DNA of 64,000 nucleotides from Betaproteobacteria bacterium. GTDB lineage: Bacteria; Pseudomonadota; Gammaproteobacteria; Burkholderiales; JACQAP01. The translations under genes were made by a program, and so were the position numbers. The notes beneath the pieces are model-generated. The model was not told the DNA's origin. It did not search any database and saw only the letters and a list, made by a program, of their open reading frames with translations. The first letter of the stretch is position 1. Each line of letters begins with the position of its first letter. Location: assembly GCA_016194905.1 (NCBI GenBank), contig JACQAP010000019.1, positions 1 to 64,000 on the forward strand. Reading direction: 5' to 3'. Below are positions 18,167 to 29,327 of this stretch, in pieces.

Positions 18167-21100
18167 TTACGCTGCCAGCTTGCGGCGCTTGGCCGCCAGT
18201 TCGCCAAGCGCGCGACGATACTCGGACGGAAACACCTTGACGAACTTGGCGCGGTAAGCGGCCCAGTTGGAAAGTATTTCCGTGGCGCGTGCGCTCGCGG
18301 TATAGCCGGCATGCTTCTCGATCGCGCCCTTGAGAATCGCTTCATCGGCCCGATTCATGTGCCACACGTCCTGCGGCACCTTGGCCTCCTGCTCGGCTTC
18401 GGACAAAACCGGCTCGAGCTGCACCATCGACTGGTTGCAGCGGGTCTTGAAGCTACCGTCCTCATCCAGCACGTACGCGATCCCGCCCGACATGCCGGCA
18501 GCGAAGTTGCGCCCGGTGGTGCCGAGCACGACTACCGTGCCGCCGGTCATGTATTCGCAGCCATGGTCGCCTACGCCCTCGACCACGGCGCGCGCGCCCG
18601 AGTTCCTGACGGCGAAGCGCTCGCCGGCAACGCCGCGGAAATAAGCTTCGCCAGCGATCGCCCCGTAGAGCACCACGTTGCCGGTGATGATGTTCTCGGT
18701 CGGCTCGCCGCGGAACTTCGGCGAGGGCTGGATCGAGATGCGCCCACCCGACAGTCCCTTGCCGCAATAGTCGTTGGTATCGCCGATGAGGTCGAGGGTG
18801 ACGCCATGCGCGAGGAAGGCGCCGAAGCTCTGCCCCGCGGATCCCGCGAATCGGATATGTATGGTGTCGTCCGGCAAGCCGTCATGGCCGTAACGCTTGG
18901 CGATCTCGCCCGAGAGCATGGTGCCGCCAGCGCGGTTGATGTTGCGGATGGGCATCTCGATCGTGACCTTCTCGCCGCGTTCCAGCGCCGGCTTCGCCAG
19001 CTCGATCAAGCGGTGATCGAGCACCTTCTCCAGTCCGTGGTCCTGCTTCTCCGTGTTGTAGCGCGCGACATCGGCCGGCATCTGCGGCATGCAGAAGATC
19101 TTCGAGAAGTCGAGCCCCCTCGCCTTCCAGTGCTCGATGCCCTTTCTCATGTCGAGCCGATCGGTGCATCCGATCAGCTCCTCGAGCGTCCTCACGCCGA
19201 GTCGTGCCATCAGCTCGCGCGCCTCCTCGGCGACGAAGAAGAAGTAATTGATCACGTGCTCCGGCTTGCCTTCGAACTTCCTGCGCAGCACCGGGTCCTG
19301 CGTCGCCACCCCCACCGGACAGGTGTTGAGGTGGCATTTGCGCATCATGATGCAGCCCTCGACCACCAGTGGCGCGGTGGAGAAGCCGAATCCGTCCGCT
19401 CCGAGGATGGCGCCGATCACCACATCGCGGCCAGTCTTCAACTGGCCGTCCACTTGGACCGCGATGCGACCGCGCAGGCGATTGAGCACCAACGTCTGCT
19501 GGGTCTCGGCGAGTCCGAGCTCCCACGGGGTGCCCGCGTGCATGATCGACGACCAAGGGGAGGCGCCGGTGCCACCGTCGTGGCCGGCAATGGTGACGTG
19601 ATCGGCCTTCGCCTTGGACACGCCCGCGGCCACGGTGCCGACACCCACTTCGGACACGAGTTTTACGCTGATCGCAGCATCGGGGTTGGCGTTTTTCAGG
19701 TCGTGGATAAGCTGCGCGATGTCTTCGATGGAGTAGATGTCGTGGTGCGGCGGCGGCGAGATCAGTTCGACTCCCGGCGTCGCGTAGCGCAGCTCGGCGA
19801 TGTACGCGGACACTTTGCGGCCAGGCAGCTGCCCGCCCTCGCCGGGTTTCGCCCCCTGTGCGATCTTGATCTGGAGCATCTCGGCGGACACCAGATACTC
19901 GGCGGTGACGCCAAAGCGACCAGAGGCAACCTGTTTGATCTTCGACTTGAGGGAGTCCCCCGCGACCAACGGTATGTCGACTTCCACGCGCTCGCGGCCG
20001 AGCCGCGACATCAGGCTCTCGCCGGCCTTCACCGGCGCGTAGCGCCTGTAGTCCTCGCCCCCTTCGCCGGTGTTGGATTTGCCGCCGATGCGGTTCATGG
20101 CGATGGCAAGCGTGGCGTGCGCCTCCGTGGAAATCGACCCTAGCGACATGGCACCAGTGGCGAAGCGCTTGACGATCTCCGCCGCGGATTCGACCTCCTC
20201 GATCGGCACCGGCGCGCACTGGTCGAACTTGAACTCGAACAGCCCGCGGAAAGTCATGTGACGCTTCGACTGGTCGTTGATGAGCGCGGCGTATTCCTTG
20301 TAGGTCGAATACGAGTTCGCGCGCGTCGACTGCTGCAGCTTGGCGATCGCGTCCGGCGTCCACATGTGCTCTTCGCCGCGCACGCGCCAGGCGAACTCGC
20401 CGCCCGCATCCAGCGCGTTGGCCAGCACCGGGTCGCGCTCGTCGAACGCCGCGCCATGCACGCGGATCGCCTCCTCGGCGACGTCGAACACGTCGATGCC
20501 CTCGACGTTCGAGGTCGTGCCGGTGAAGTACTTGTCGACGAGCGACCGCTTCAGGCCTACCGCCTCGAAGATCTGCGAGCCGGTGTAGGACATGTAGGTC
20601 GAGATGCCCATCTTCGACATAACCTTCATCAGGCCCTTGCCGATTGCCTTGACGTAGTTGGCGACTCCCTTCTCGCCGCGGTAGTCGTCCGGGATCGATT
20701 CGTCGGCATGGAGGATGGTCTCCATCGCCATGCAAGGGTGCACCGCTTCCGCGCCGTAACCCGCGAGCAGCGCGAAGTGATGCACCTCGCGCGCGGACCC
20801 GGTTTCCACCACCAGGCCGGCGGAGGTGCGCAAGCCCTTGCCCACCAGGTGCTGGTGAATCGCGGACAAAGCCAGCAGCGCCGGGATTGCGACATGCGTT
20901 GCGTCCAGTTTGCGATCCGACACGACCAGAATGTTGTAGCCGGAGCGCACCGCATCCTCGGCCTGCGCGCACAGGCTGGCCAGCCTTGCCTCGATCGCCT
21001 GGTTGCCCCAGGCGACCGGGTAAGTGATGTCGATTTCGAAGGACTTGAACTTGCCGCCGGTGTAGTAATCGATGTGCCGGATGGTCTCCATCTGGTTGAA

Positions 21101-22822
21101 GTCCAGCACCGGCTGGCTGACCTCGAGGCGCATCGGCGGATTCGATTCGTCGATGCCGAGCAGGTTGGGCTTGGGTCCGATGAAGGAGACGAGCGAGGTC
21201 ACGAGCTCCTCGCGGATCGGGTCGATCGGCGGGTTGGTGACCTGGGCGAACAACTGCTTGAAATAGTGGTAGAGCGTCTTGTTTTTGTTGGACAGCACCG
21301 CGAGCGGCAAGTCGTTGCCCATCGAGCCGATCGCCTCCTCGCCCTGCTGTGCCATCGGACTGAGGATGAACTTCAGGTCTTCCTGGGTGTAGCCGAAGGC
21401 CTGTTGGCGGTCCAGCAGGGGCACCTTGCTTTGCTCTACTATCTTGGTGGAGGCCGGCAGGTCGTCGAGCTTGATACGGATGCGGTCGATCCACGCCTTG
21501 TAGGGCTTGGTGTTGGCGAGCGTATCCTTGAGTTCCTTGTCATCGATGATGCGACCGGTCTCGAGGTCGATCAGGAACATCTTGCCAGGCTGCAGCCGCC
21601 ATTTCTTGATGATTTTCTCTTCCGCTATCGGCAGCACGCCGGCCTCCGAAGCCATGACGACCATGTCGTCACCGGTAACCAGATAGCGAGCGGGGCGCAG
21701 ACCGTTACGGTCCAGCGTTGCGCCGATCTGGCGTCCATCGGAAAACGCCACGGCGGCCGGACCATCCCATGGTTCCATCATCGCCGCGTGGTATTCGTAG
21801 AAGGCGCGCCGGTGCGGGTCCATCAGCGTATGCTTTTCCCAGGCTTCGGGAATCAGCAGCATCATGGCGTGCGCCAGCGAGTAACCACTCATGGTCAACA
21901 GTTCCAGCGCATTGTCGAACGAGGCGGAGTCGGACTGCCCGTCGTAAATCAACGGCCAGACCTTGTCGAGATCCTTGCCCAGGATCGGGCTGAAGATGGC
22001 GCCCTGGCGGGCGCGAAGCCAATTGACGTTACCGCGCAACGTGTTGATCTCGCCGTTATGCGCGATCATGCGGAACGGATGCGCCAGATCCCAGGTCGGG
22101 AAGGTGTTGGTCGAAAAACGCTGGTGCACCAGCGCCAGCGCCGATGCCACCCTGGGATCGGAAAGATCCTTGTAGTAACTACCGACCTGTCCTGCCAGCA
22201 GCATTCCCTTGTAAACCAGCGTGCGCGCCGACATCGACGGCACATAGAATTCCTTGCTGTGCTCCAACTTGAGCACCTGAATGGCGTGCCCGGAAACCTT
22301 GCGGATGATGTAAAGCTTGCGCTCCAGTGCGTCCGTAACGGTCACTCCAGCACCACGGCCGATGAAGACCTGCCGCATGACCGGCTCGATCTTTTTAACC
22401 GATTCGCCGAGGCCGGCATTGTCGCGGGGCACGTCGCGCCAGCCGAGCAGCACCTGGCCTTCGTCCTTGATCGCGCGCTCGATCTCGTACTCACAGGCCA
22501 GCCGCGAGGCCGGCTCCTGCGGCAGGAACACCATGCCTACGCCGTACTCATCGGGCGGCGGCAGCTTGACACCCCTGCCGGCCATTTCCTCGCGGAAGAA
22601 CTGGTCGGGAATCTGGATCAGGATCCCGGCACCGTCTCCGGCCAGCGGATCCGCACCCACCGCTCCGCGGTGAGTGAGGTTCTTGAGGATCTGCAGGCCC
22701 TGCTCGATGATGGCATGGCTCTTGGCACCCTTGATGTTCGCAATGAAGCCTACGCCGCAGGCATCGTGTTCGTTGGCCGGGTCATAGAGACCCTGCCTGG
22801 CAGGTAAAGAAGGATGAACCAT
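18167..22822 (-). CDS. gltB: glutamate synthase [NADPH] large subunit
   Basis: Alpha subunit of GOGAT: hydrolyses glutamine at an N-terminal Ntn-amidotransferase site, tunnels ammonia and reductively aminates 2-oxoglutarate. The start is ATG 22822, after AGAGG; it gives 1551 aa with a 21-residue propeptide before the nucleophile Cys22 (HDACGVGF). The frame stays open to 22969, but the extra residues match nothing in the family. The [3Fe-4S] ligands are the C-x5-C-x4-C in [12 protein letters not shown]. The FMN/synthase domain ([20 protein letters not shown]) and the C-terminal beta-helix (GGxxxVLG repeats) are intact. Confidence 0.96.
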   Translation of the reverse strand: MVHPSLPARQGLYDPANEHDACGVGFIANIKGAKSHAIIEQGLQILKNLTHRGAVGADPLAGDGAGILIQIPDQFFREEMAGRGVKLPPPDEYGVGMVFLPQEPASRLACEYEIERAIKDEGQVLLGWRDVPRDNAGLGESVKKIEPVMRQVFIGRGAGVTVTDALERKLYIIRKVSGHAIQVLKLEHSKEFYVPSMSARTLVYKGMLLAGQVGSYYKDLSDPRVASALALVHQRFSTNTFPTWDLAHPFRMIAHNGEINTLRGNVNWLRARQGAIFSPILGKDLDKVWPLIYDGQSDSASFDNALELLTMSGYSLAHAMMLLIPEAWEKHTLMDPHRRAFYEYHAAMMEPWDGPAAVAFSDGRQIGATLDRNGLRPARYLVTGDDMVVMASEAGVLPIAEEKIIKKWRLQPGKMFLIDLETGRIIDDKELKDTLANTKPYKAWIDRIRIKLDDLPASTKIVEQSKVPLLDRQQAFGYTQEDLKFILSPMAQQGEEAIGSMGNDLPLAVLSNKNKTLYHYFKQLFAQVTNPPIDPIREELVTSLVSFIGPKPNLLGIDESNPPMRLEVSQPVLDFNQMETIRHIDYYTGGKFKSFEIDITYPVAWGNQAIEARLASLCAQAEDAVRSGYNILVVSDRKLDATHVAIPALLALSAIHQHLVGKGLRTSAGLVVETGSAREVHHFALLAGYGAEAVHPCMAMETILHADESIPDDYRGEKGVANYVKAIGKGLMKVMSKMGISTYMSYTGSQIFEAVGLKRSLVDKYFTGTTSNVEGIDVFDVAEEAIRVHGAAFDERDPVLANALDAGGEFAWRVRGEEHMWTPDAIAKLQQSTRANSYSTYKEYAALINDQSKRHMTFRGLFEFKFDQCAPVPIEEVESAAEIVKRFATGAMSLGSISTEAHATLAIAMNRIGGKSNTGEGGEDYRRYAPVKAGESLMSRLGRERVEVDIPLVAGDSLKSKIKQVASGRFGVTAEYLVSAEMLQIKIAQGAKPGEGGQLPGRKVSAYIAELRYATPGVELISPPPHHDIYSIEDIAQLIHDLKNANPDAAISVKLVSEVGVGTVAAGVSKAKADHVTIAGHDGGTGASPWSSIMHAGTPWELGLAETQQTLVLNRLRGRIAVQVDGQLKTGRDVVIGAILGADGFGFSTAPLVVEGCIMMRKCHLNTCPVGVATQDPVLRRKFEGKPEHVINYFFFVAEEARELMARLGVRTLEELIGCTDRLDMRKGIEHWKARGLDFSKIFCMPQMPADVARYNTEKQDHGLEKVLDHRLIELAKPALERGEKVTIEMPIRNINRAGGTMLSGEIAKRYGHDGLPDDTIHIRFAGSAGQSFGAFLAHGVTLDLIGDTNDYCGKGLSGGRISIQPSPKFRGEPTENIITGNVVLYGAIAGEAYFRGVAGERFAVRNSGARAVVEGVGDHGCEYMTGGTVVVLGTTGRNFAAGMSGGIAYVLDEDGSFKTRCNQSMVQLEPVLSEAEQEAKVPQDVWHMNRADEAILKGAIEKHAGYTASARATEILSNWAAYRAKFVKVFPSEYRRALGELAAKRRKLAA

Positions 22823-23137
22823 GTCGTCTTGCCTCTGAGCCGTATCAGTAGTGGGTGCCCGCCCCGCTAGTCGCCGGGACCGTCGAAAATTCGGGGGAGT
22901 CATGAATGGTACCGCGATTGCCCGCGCCCTTTCAATAAACGGCGGCTGACAAATGGCAGTTCCATCCAACCAAGATAGGACTGATCTTCAGTGACGGGAC
23001 GCTTGTCTGCGGACCGTCCAAAGCCCGCTTTTCCGAGCCCGGATCAGGGGTATTAGGAAGCTGGATTGGGTAATTGCACCGCGAATCCGCCGTGACGGCC
23101 ACATCTGCTGCCGCGCTACCAGCCAGACGAGCCAAAA
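22823..23137. other. 315-nt intergenic region dgt-gltB with no clear feature
   Basis: This gap lies upstream of gltB on the minus strand. Reading both strands I find no convincing -35/-10 pair, terminator or repeat. A TTGTCA hexamer close to gltB lacks a partner at the right spacing. The gltB promoter and any nitrogen-responsive operator probably lie here but cannot be placed by eye. Confidence 0.4.
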
Positions 23138-24259
23138 TCAGGTTTCCTCTACGGTAAATAGTCTGCGATGCTCGCGGATGGCGTAGCGGTCGGTCATCCC
23201 TGCGACGTAGTCCGCAATTGCCCTGGGCAGGTCGGTTTCAGCGCGCACCTGGAACTCCGGCGGCAGCAGGCGCGCATCGCTCAGGAATGCCCGAAACAAG
23301 TCGGTGACAATGCGTTTAGCCTTATTGCTCATACGCGCCACCCGGTAATGCTGGTACAGGTGTTTGTGCAGGAATTTTTTGAGCTCCTGCTGTTCTTGCT
23401 GAATACCGGTGCTGAACGCGATCAGCGGCGGCGCATTGCGTACATCATCGATCCGCCCGGGACGATGCTGCGCGATCAATGTCCGGCTTTGCTCGGTCAG
23501 ATCGGAAACCAGCGTGTTGATCATGCGCCTCACCGTTTCATGAATCAGGCGGCGGTCGAGCAGAGCCGGATATTGCGTTCTGACGTTGTCGAGATGCCGC
23601 GAGAAAATCCGCACGGACGACAACTGCTCGATCGTTATCAGTCCCGAGCGCAATCCGTCGTCGACATCATGATTGTTGTAGGCGATTTCGTCGGCCAGGT
23701 TGGCGATCTGCGCCTCCAGGGAGGGTCTCTGTTTCCGGATGAAGCGCTCGCCGATTTCGCCCAGTTTCTGCGCGTTCTTGAGGGAACAGTGCTTCAGGAT
23801 GCCTTCGCGAGTCTCGAAACAGAGATTCAACCCGTCGAAAGCGGCATAGCGCTGCTCCAGCACATCGACCACGCGCAGCGACTGCAGATTGTGCTCGAAG
23901 CCTCCGTGATCCTTCATGCAGTCGTTGAGCGCATCCTGGCCTGCATGGCCGAACGGTGTGTGCCCGAGATCGTGTGCCAGCGATACGGCCTCGACCAGGT
24001 CTTCGTTGAGCCCGAGACTACGAGCCACTGAACGTCCGATCTGCGCGACTTCAATGCTGTGGGTCAGGCGGGTGCGGAACAGATCCCCTTCGTGATTGAC
24101 GAATACCTGGGTCTTGTATTCGAGGCGACGAAAAGCTGTTGAGTGAATGATGCGGTCACGATCCCTCTGGAATTCAGTGCGCCCGACCGGAGGTGTTTCG
24201 GTGAACTGCCTGCCGCGGGAAGTCGCGGGATTGGCGGCGTAGGCCACCAATTCATGCAT
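23138..24259 (-). CDS. dgt: dNTP triphosphohydrolase, dGTPase-like (HD domain)
   Basis: Metal-dependent hydrolase releasing tripolyphosphate from deoxynucleoside triphosphates. 373 aa, the shorter Dgt-like subgroup rather than the E. coli 505-residue form. HD-fold metal ligands: H67 in [10 protein letters not shown], and H96-D97 in [11 protein letters not shown]. The N-terminal [27 protein letters not shown] stretch is the family signature (read as two halves). Its ATG overlaps the aroB stop by 8 nt, which fits the aroK-aroB-dgt operon seen in many proteobacteria. Confidence 0.92.
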   Translation of the reverse strand: MHELVAYAANPATSRGRQFTETPPVGRTEFQRDRDRIIHSTAFRRLEYKTQVFVNHEGDLFRTRLTHSIEVAQIGRSVARSLGLNEDLVEAVSLAHDLGHTPFGHAGQDALNDCMKDHGGFEHNLQSLRVVDVLEQRYAAFDGLNLCFETREGILKHCSLKNAQKLGEIGERFIRKQRPSLEAQIANLADEIAYNNHDVDDGLRSGLITIEQLSSVRIFSRHLDNVRTQYPALLDRRLIHETVRRMINTLVSDLTEQSRTLIAQHRPGRIDDVRNAPPLIAFSTGIQQEQQELKKFLHKHLYQHYRVARMSNKAKRIVTDLFRAFLSDARLLPPEFQVRAETDLPRAIADYVAGMTDRYAIREHRRLFTVEET

Positions 24260-25340
24260 GCGCCGCTACTCCGGCGAGGACTTCGCGCAAGTTGCGCAAA
24301 TCGAATTCTGTCGTCATGAATGCAGCGCCCAGCGATCTGAGCAGGACCAGGCGAAGCCTGCCATTCTCGACTTTTTTGTCATGGCCCATGAGTTCAAGGT
24401 AACGGTCCTGACCCAGTGACGGCGCCTCTATTGGGAGACCCGCACGGACGAACAGGCGCGCAATGCGTTCCACGTCATTGGCCGTCAGCAAACCCATGCG
24501 CTCCGAGAGTCGTGCCGCCAGAATGGTTCCGGCCGCCACAGCCTCGCCATGCAACCAAGTACCATATCCCAAACCGGCTTCAATCGCGTGCCCAAAGGTA
24601 TGGCCGAGATTGAGAAGGGCACGCTCGCCGGATTCGCGCTCGTCTGCGGCGACCACTGCTGCCTTGTTTTCGCACGAACGCCCAACGGCATAAGCGAGCG
24701 CCGCAGGGTCTCGCTTATTCAAGTTGTCCATATTGGCTTCCAGCCATTCGAGAAATGGCAGATCCATGATCAAACCATACTTGATCACCTCGGCCAATCC
24801 GGCGGAGAGTTCGCGGGCAGGCAGCGTGTCGAGGATCGTCGTGTCCGCAAGGACCATGCGCGGCTGGTGGAACGCGCCGATCATGTTCTTGCCGAGCGGA
24901 TGATTGATCGCGGTCTTGCCGCCGACGGCTGAATCCACTTGCGCAAGCAGTGTCGTTGGCACCTGAATGAAAGGCACCCCGCGCTGATAGCTGGCCGCGG
25001 CAAACCCCGCAAGATCACCCACTACCCCTCCACCGAGGGCAATGATGGCTGATTTGCGCTCACAGCGGTTCGATAACAACGCATCGAAAATCGCATTCAG
25101 GGTCTGCCAGTTCTTGTGCTCCTCGCCGTCAGGCAATATGACGGGGACGATTTCCACGCCTTCTCTGCGCAGCGTTGCGCTGAACTTTTCTAGATAGAGC
25201 GGGGCGACCATGGTATTGGTGACCACGGATATCTTGCGCTGTGGCAAGTGCGGCAGGAACAGTTCGGCTCGCGCGAGCAGCCCTCCTCCGATATGAATCG
25301 GGTAGGCCCGCTGGCCGAGCCCGACCGTTACGGTTCGCAT
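24252..25340 (-). CDS. aroB: 3-dehydroquinate synthase
   Basis: NAD- and Zn-dependent second step of the shikimate pathway (DAHP to 3-dehydroquinate). 362 aa from ATG 25340, which gives the usual MRTVTVGLG start; it overlaps the end of aroK by 13 nt. An in-frame start at 25376 would add 12 atypical residues. [11 protein letters not shown] is the NAD-binding loop, [16 protein letters not shown] the substrate region and HGEAVAAG a zinc-ligand segment. Confidence 0.95.
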   Translation of the reverse strand: MRTVTVGLGQRAYPIHIGGGLLARAELFLPHLPQRKISVVTNTMVAPLYLEKFSATLRREGVEIVPVILPDGEEHKNWQTLNAIFDALLSNRCERKSAIIALGGGVVGDLAGFAAASYQRGVPFIQVPTTLLAQVDSAVGGKTAINHPLGKNMIGAFHQPRMVLADTTILDTLPARELSAGLAEVIKYGLIMDLPFLEWLEANMDNLNKRDPAALAYAVGRSCENKAAVVAADERESGERALLNLGHTFGHAIEAGLGYGTWLHGEAVAAGTILAARLSERMGLLTANDVERIARLFVRAGLPIEAPSLGQDRYLELMGHDKKVENGRLRLVLLRSLGAAFMTTEFDLRNLREVLAGVAAHA

Positions 25341-25930
25341 CGCGGCTGGTCCTGCGCAGCGGCGGGTTGGTCGCACCGGGTTTCGAGTACCTGATGCAAC
25401 CTGTTGACGAGGGTGGTGAGGCTTTGGTTGCCAGTATCGATCGTCAGGTGCGCGACTTCGCGGTACAGCGGATCGCGCATTTCGTACAACTCATTGATCC
25501 GCGTACGCGGATCCGCGGTTTGCAAAAGCGGGCGATTCTTGTCATACCGCGTTCTGTTAAGCAGGTCTTTGACGCTGGCCCTGAGGTAGACGACCGTGCC
25601 CCTGGCCCGGAGCCTGTCACGATTCTCCTGTACCAGTACCGCTCCACCGCCGGTGGCGAGCACGACCTCGTCCAGCGCAGTCAGTTCGTCCAGAACCGCA
25701 GACTCACGATGGCGAAAACCCGACTCACCCTCAATTTCAAATATCACGGGTATCTTCACCCCGGTTCGACCTTCGATCACGTGATCCGAGTCATAAAAGA
25801 CCTTGCTCAAGCGCTTCGCCAGGACTCGACCAACGGAGGTCTTGCCTGCGCCCATCATCCCGACGAGGAAAATATTTCCCGGAATCGCCAAATCGGCTTG
25901 TCCGGAACTTTCGGGGATTGCGTTGTGCAT
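25328..25930 (-). CDS. aroK: shikimate kinase
   Basis: Phosphorylates shikimate at O3 using ATP. 200 aa. The Walker A motif is [12 protein letters not shown]. The substrate-binding aspartate follows in FYDSDHVIE, with [12 protein letters not shown], then the GGGAV glycine loop and the lid arginine region YDKNRPLL. The first roughly 17 residues before NIFLVG are a short extension. It is the first gene after the pilQ terminator and is coupled to aroB by overlap. Confidence 0.95.
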   Translation of the reverse strand: MHNAIPESSGQADLAIPGNIFLVGMMGAGKTSVGRVLAKRLSKVFYDSDHVIEGRTGVKIPVIFEIEGESGFRHRESAVLDELTALDEVVLATGGGAVLVQENRDRLRARGTVVYLRASVKDLLNRTRYDKNRPLLQTADPRTRINELYEMRDPLYREVAHLTIDTGNQSLTTLVNRLHQVLETRCDQPAAAQDQPRCEP

Positions 25931-25974
25931 GGCGCCATTTTAGCGAAACCATCGCTGTACAGCGGAAAAGCGCC

Positions 25975-26001
25975 AAAAAAAACGGCCGCAGATTGCGGCC
26001 G
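25975..26001 (-). terminator. rho-independent terminator after pilQ
   Basis: On the minus strand an 8-bp stem (25983-25990 with 25994-26001, CGGCCGCA type) with a 3-nt loop runs straight into eight Ts (25982-25975). It lies 18 nt past the pilQ stop, so the pil operon ends here or is attenuated before aroK. Confidence 0.85.
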
Positions 26002-26019
26002 CTCGGGGAATGGTGTTGT

Positions 26020-28152
26020 CTAGCGGACGCTCAAGGTATCCTTGATCACCCGTGGCGTGACGAAAATGAGTAACTCACGCTTGTCGTTGCGTTTCAAGTC
26101 CTGACGGAAGAAGAAGCCCAGAACGGGGATGTCGCCAAGGAACGGAACCTTGGTCAAGGTCGAGGATTCTTCCTGAGTATAGATACCACCCAGACCTACC
26201 GTACCGCCATTTTCCACCAGCACCTCGGTCGAAACCTGTTTGGTATCGATGGCGGGGCCGGCACTGGTGTTCGCGCCGACACTGTCTTTGTTGACGTTCA
26301 ACTTCATCATGATGTTGTCGTCAGGCGTGATTTGCGGTTTGACCTTGAGACTCAAGGTCGCCTTACGGAACGAGACGCTCGTCGCGCCGCTGCTGGTAGC
26401 CTGCTGGTAGGGAATTTCCGTACCTTGTTCGATGACGGCTTCCACGTTGTCGGCCGTGATCACGCGCGGGCTGGAAATGATCTTGCCTTTGCCGTCCGCC
26501 TGCAACGCGGTGATTTCGAGGTTCAGGAATTTGGTCATTGCATCGTTCATCAGGATCAATGAAAGCTGTCCCGGGTTCACGCCACCAAGACCGGGAGCCG
26601 GCATATTCACGAACGTCGAATCGGTCAGGAAATTCGGCGTGTCTGTGGTCTGTCCGCTGTGAGCACCGGTATCCACAAGGCCTCCGCCGATTAACGCCCG
26701 GTGAGTGCTCCCCGGAATCTGTTCACCGCGGCCAGTCGTGTCATGCCAACCCAGTCGAGCACCGACGTTGCGGCTGAAAGTGTCCGTAGCCTCGACAATA
26801 CGGGCTTCGATCAATACCTGGCGCACCGCTTTGTCGGTTTTCTTCAACAAATCCCGAACTTCGTCGAGTTTGGAAGGCGTGTCCTGGACGAAAATCTGAT
26901 TCGTCCTGGGGTCAACAACGGCGCTGCCGCGCTTGGACAGAATTCTCTGCGCGGCGTCAGTAATGACCTTCTGGAAGGCTTCCGCTTTCTGATAGTTGAG
27001 CTGAAAACTCTCCGTGCGCAACGGCTCTAGTTCAGAGATCTGTTGCCGCGCTTCCAGCGCGAGTTTCTCCTTGGTGGCGAGCTCATCTCGCGGCGCGATC
27101 CAGACCACGTTGCCGGTCTTGCGCATATCCAGGCCCTTGGCCTGCAGAATGATGTCCAGCGCTTGATCCCAGGGAACGTCCTTGAGGCGCAAGGTAAGGT
27201 TGCCGCTTACCGTATCGCTGGTGATGATATTGAGGCTAGTGAAGTCGGCGATCACTTGCAACACTGCGCGCACTTCGATGTTCTGGAAGTTCAATGACAG
27301 TTTGTCGCCCGTATAGCCACTGGACGCTTTCGGTTTACCGGCCTCCTCGACCACCGGCTTTACCTCAATGATAAAGCGGTTGTCCGTCTGGTAGGCGGAT
27401 TGCTCCCAGCGCCCCTTCGGCGTAAGCGTTATGCGGGTGTTCGCCCCGGAACGGGTGACTTCGAAATTGTCGACCTGGGTACCGAAGTCGGTGACGTCGT
27501 AGCGCCGCTCAAGTGCAGGCGGCAAAACGGTCTGGATGAAGTCGACCAGAACGCTCTTTCCCTGTTGGCGCAGATCAATGCCCGTTGTCGCATCGGAAAG
27601 ATCGACGATAATTTGTGCCTCGCCGTTTCTGCCACGACGAAAATCGACGTCGCGAATCGCATGTCCTTCACCGCTAGCCTTGGGTTCGGCAAAAGCTGTG
27701 GAAGAATCTGTCGCGGCAGTAGACGCGGCGACGCCTCCGCCCTCCAACATAATGATGACCGAATTACCGTCTATCTTGGTCGCGTACTTGACCATTTTCG
27801 CGAGGTTGAATACCACCCGCGTGCGGCCGTTGGATTGACCCAACCTGATCGTGCGCAGCTCGCCCTGGTTGACATCCTGCGAATTTTTTCCGAGACCATT
27901 GACAGTGCTCGGAAAATCGAATGCGACGCGCGGCGGATTGTTTACGGTAAATGCTGCCGGCGGATTGGTCGGTGCTTCCTTGAATCCGAGTTTGACCGTC
28001 ACGCTGCCAGCCTGAGTGGAAACGTCGATCGACTGGATGACGTTACCCGCAGACGGGGCGGATTTGTCCTGACCATGAGCACCCATGTTTACCAGCAATA
28101 CCAGTCCCAGCGGCGCGGCGACGAGTTTGATCAAACGACCGATGCGTTTCAT
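26020..28152 (-). CDS. pilQ: type IV pilus secretin PilQ
   Basis: Forms the outer-membrane pore through which the type IV pilus emerges. 710 aa with a signal peptide (LVAAPLGLVLLVNMGAHG). Two AMIN peptidoglycan-binding domains lie in the first 290 residues (IDVSTQAGSVTVKLGF; later DVDFRRGRNGEAQIIVDLS). An STN/N0 domain (LSLNFQNIEVRAVLQVIADF) and an N1 domain follow, then the secretin domain ending VPFLGDIPVLGFFFRQDLKRNDKRELL (given as the family end signature). It is the last gene of pilMNOPQ and is followed by a terminator. Confidence 0.95.
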   Translation of the reverse strand: MKRIGRLIKLVAAPLGLVLLVNMGAHGQDKSAPSAGNVIQSIDVSTQAGSVTVKLGFKEAPTNPPAAFTVNNPPRVAFDFPSTVNGLGKNSQDVNQGELRTIRLGQSNGRTRVVFNLAKMVKYATKIDGNSVIIMLEGGGVAASTAATDSSTAFAEPKASGEGHAIRDVDFRRGRNGEAQIIVDLSDATTGIDLRQQGKSVLVDFIQTVLPPALERRYDVTDFGTQVDNFEVTRSGANTRITLTPKGRWEQSAYQTDNRFIIEVKPVVEEAGKPKASSGYTGDKLSLNFQNIEVRAVLQVIADFTSLNIITSDTVSGNLTLRLKDVPWDQALDIILQAKGLDMRKTGNVVWIAPRDELATKEKLALEARQQISELEPLRTESFQLNYQKAEAFQKVITDAAQRILSKRGSAVVDPRTNQIFVQDTPSKLDEVRDLLKKTDKAVRQVLIEARIVEATDTFSRNVGARLGWHDTTGRGEQIPGSTHRALIGGGLVDTGAHSGQTTDTPNFLTDSTFVNMPAPGLGGVNPGQLSLILMNDAMTKFLNLEITALQADGKGKIISSPRVITADNVEAVIEQGTEIPYQQATSSGATSVSFRKATLSLKVKPQITPDDNIMMKLNVNKDSVGANTSAGPAIDTKQVSTEVLVENGGTVGLGGIYTQEESSTLTKVPFLGDIPVLGFFFRQDLKRNDKRELLIFVTPRVIKDTLSVR

Positions 28153-28170
28153 ATTCGCGTGCTCCTTAGT

Positions 28171-28692
28171 TCATTTCTCGAGCAGCTGCAAACTGCTTGT
28201 GCGCTCGGTCCAGGACCCCGATGAAGAATCCTGGATGACTTCCTTGAGTGTCACCGTCGATTCGCTGATCGAGGTCACGACACCGAAATTTTGTCCCAGA
28301 TAGTTTCCGGACTTGACGCGATATAGATTGTTGTCAGGCGTCTTGATCAACGCGAAGCGAACCTGCTTCTGCTCGAGAGTGCCGACCATTTGCAGACTCT
28401 CCAGCGGAAATGCTTCCAGCGCTTCCTTGCGGCGGTTCAGGTCAGGGCGCGGGCCGCCGCCCGTCCCGCCGCGCGTATCGGCGACGGTCTTGCGTGGCCT
28501 GAAAGGATCCGGCAGATCGAAGGCGTTATAGGCAAATGGTTCGAATTGCCTGACTTCCGGAATCGGTTCCACACGTCCGCGCAGCCCCTCGCCCGATTCC
28601 TTCACGAACTGCTTGAGGTCGGAAAACTGTTCGCCGCCGCAACCGGAGACCAACAGTGCAGCAAGAGCGATTGCAAAAAGGGCGCGCGTCAT
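28171..28692 (-). CDS. pilP: type IV pilus inner-membrane lipoprotein PilP
   Basis: 173-residue lipoprotein with lipobox LLVSGC near residue 18. It links the PilN-PilO inner-membrane complex to PilQ. The N-terminal half is a flexible linker (PEVRQFEPFAYNAFDLPDPF, the segment that binds PilN/PilO), and the C-terminal half is the beta-sandwich HR domain (LESLQMVGTLEQ, VKSGNYLGQNFGVV). Its start overlaps the pilO stop by 4 nt, which indicates translational coupling. Confidence 0.94.
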   Translation of the reverse strand: MTRALFAIALAALLVSGCGGEQFSDLKQFVKESGEGLRGRVEPIPEVRQFEPFAYNAFDLPDPFRPRKTVADTRGGTGGGPRPDLNRRKEALEAFPLESLQMVGTLEQKQVRFALIKTPDNNLYRVKSGNYLGQNFGVVTSISESTVTLKEVIQDSSSGSWTERTSSLQLLEK

Positions 28693-29321
28693 TTCTTCTT
28701 GGGAGCGGAGGCATCACGTGCGGCCTTGCGCTGAGCCGCAACTTCGCTGTCATCCAGATAGCGGAACGTTTTGGCGACGGCGTCCAGGGTCAGGCCACCC
28801 TTGCTTGTGCTCAACGCAATATCATTCAATGTGACGATGCGGGAAAGCTGGGAAATGTCGCTCGCGAACGCGCCGATGTCATGATAGTTACCAGCGAGTT
28901 TGATCGTGATCGGCAACTCCGCATAAAACTCCGACCGGGTTTCCGCAGGCGCCGGGCGGAACAGTTCGAACTGCAGGCCGCGACCCAAACCGGCCTGGTT
29001 GATGTCCGTGAGCAACGCTTCCATCTCCGACTTGTTTGGCAACTGCTTCAACATTTCGCCGAAGGACTCTTCAATCTCAGCTAGTTGCTTGCGATAGGCC
29101 TCAAGGTTCACGGCCTGCTTTTTCTTGTCGAGGAAAGCGGTTCGCAGGTCTTGTTCTTTCGCCCGATCCCGCGCCAAATCGTCGAGTTGATTTTGCCAAT
29201 CGAACCAGTATCCGGCGAACACGAGAACGAGTAGTAGTATGAACAACGCGCCGAGCTTCGGCAGCGCTGGCCAGCTGCCGATATCGCGCGGATTTAGTCT
29301 TCGAAGATCGTCAAGCGTCAT
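28689..29321 (-). CDS. pilO: type IV pilus assembly protein PilO
   Basis: Bitopic inner-membrane protein that pairs with PilN. 210 aa: one transmembrane helix near 25-45 (LGALFILLLVLVFAGYWF), a coiled-coil region (ARDRAKEQDLRTAFLDKK) and a C-terminal ferredoxin-like domain (LPITIKLAGNYHDIGAFASDIS). It begins 6 nt after pilN ends. A lysine-rich tail (SAPKKK) closes the protein. Confidence 0.94.
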   Translation of the reverse strand: MTLDDLRRLNPRDIGSWPALPKLGALFILLLVLVFAGYWFDWQNQLDDLARDRAKEQDLRTAFLDKKKQAVNLEAYRKQLAEIEESFGEMLKQLPNKSEMEALLTDINQAGLGRGLQFELFRPAPAETRSEFYAELPITIKLAGNYHDIGAFASDISQLSRIVTLNDIALSTSKGGLTLDAVAKTFRYLDDSEVAAQRKAARDASAPKKK

Positions 29322-29327
29322 GGGGCG

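Noticed and set aside
16907-20143. A 1078-codon open frame on the plus strand
   Set aside because: It lies antisense to gltD and gltB, has the low-complexity Arg/His/Ala/Leu composition of a GC-rich shadow and no domain signature; gltBD on the other strand are certain.
18882-21494. An 870-codon open frame on the minus strand overlapping gltB in another phase
   Set aside because: Extreme Arg/Gly/Ala composition and full overlap with gltB; a frame-shifted shadow.
20258-22807. An 849-codon open frame on the plus strand
   Set aside because: Antisense shadow of gltB with no recognisable motif.
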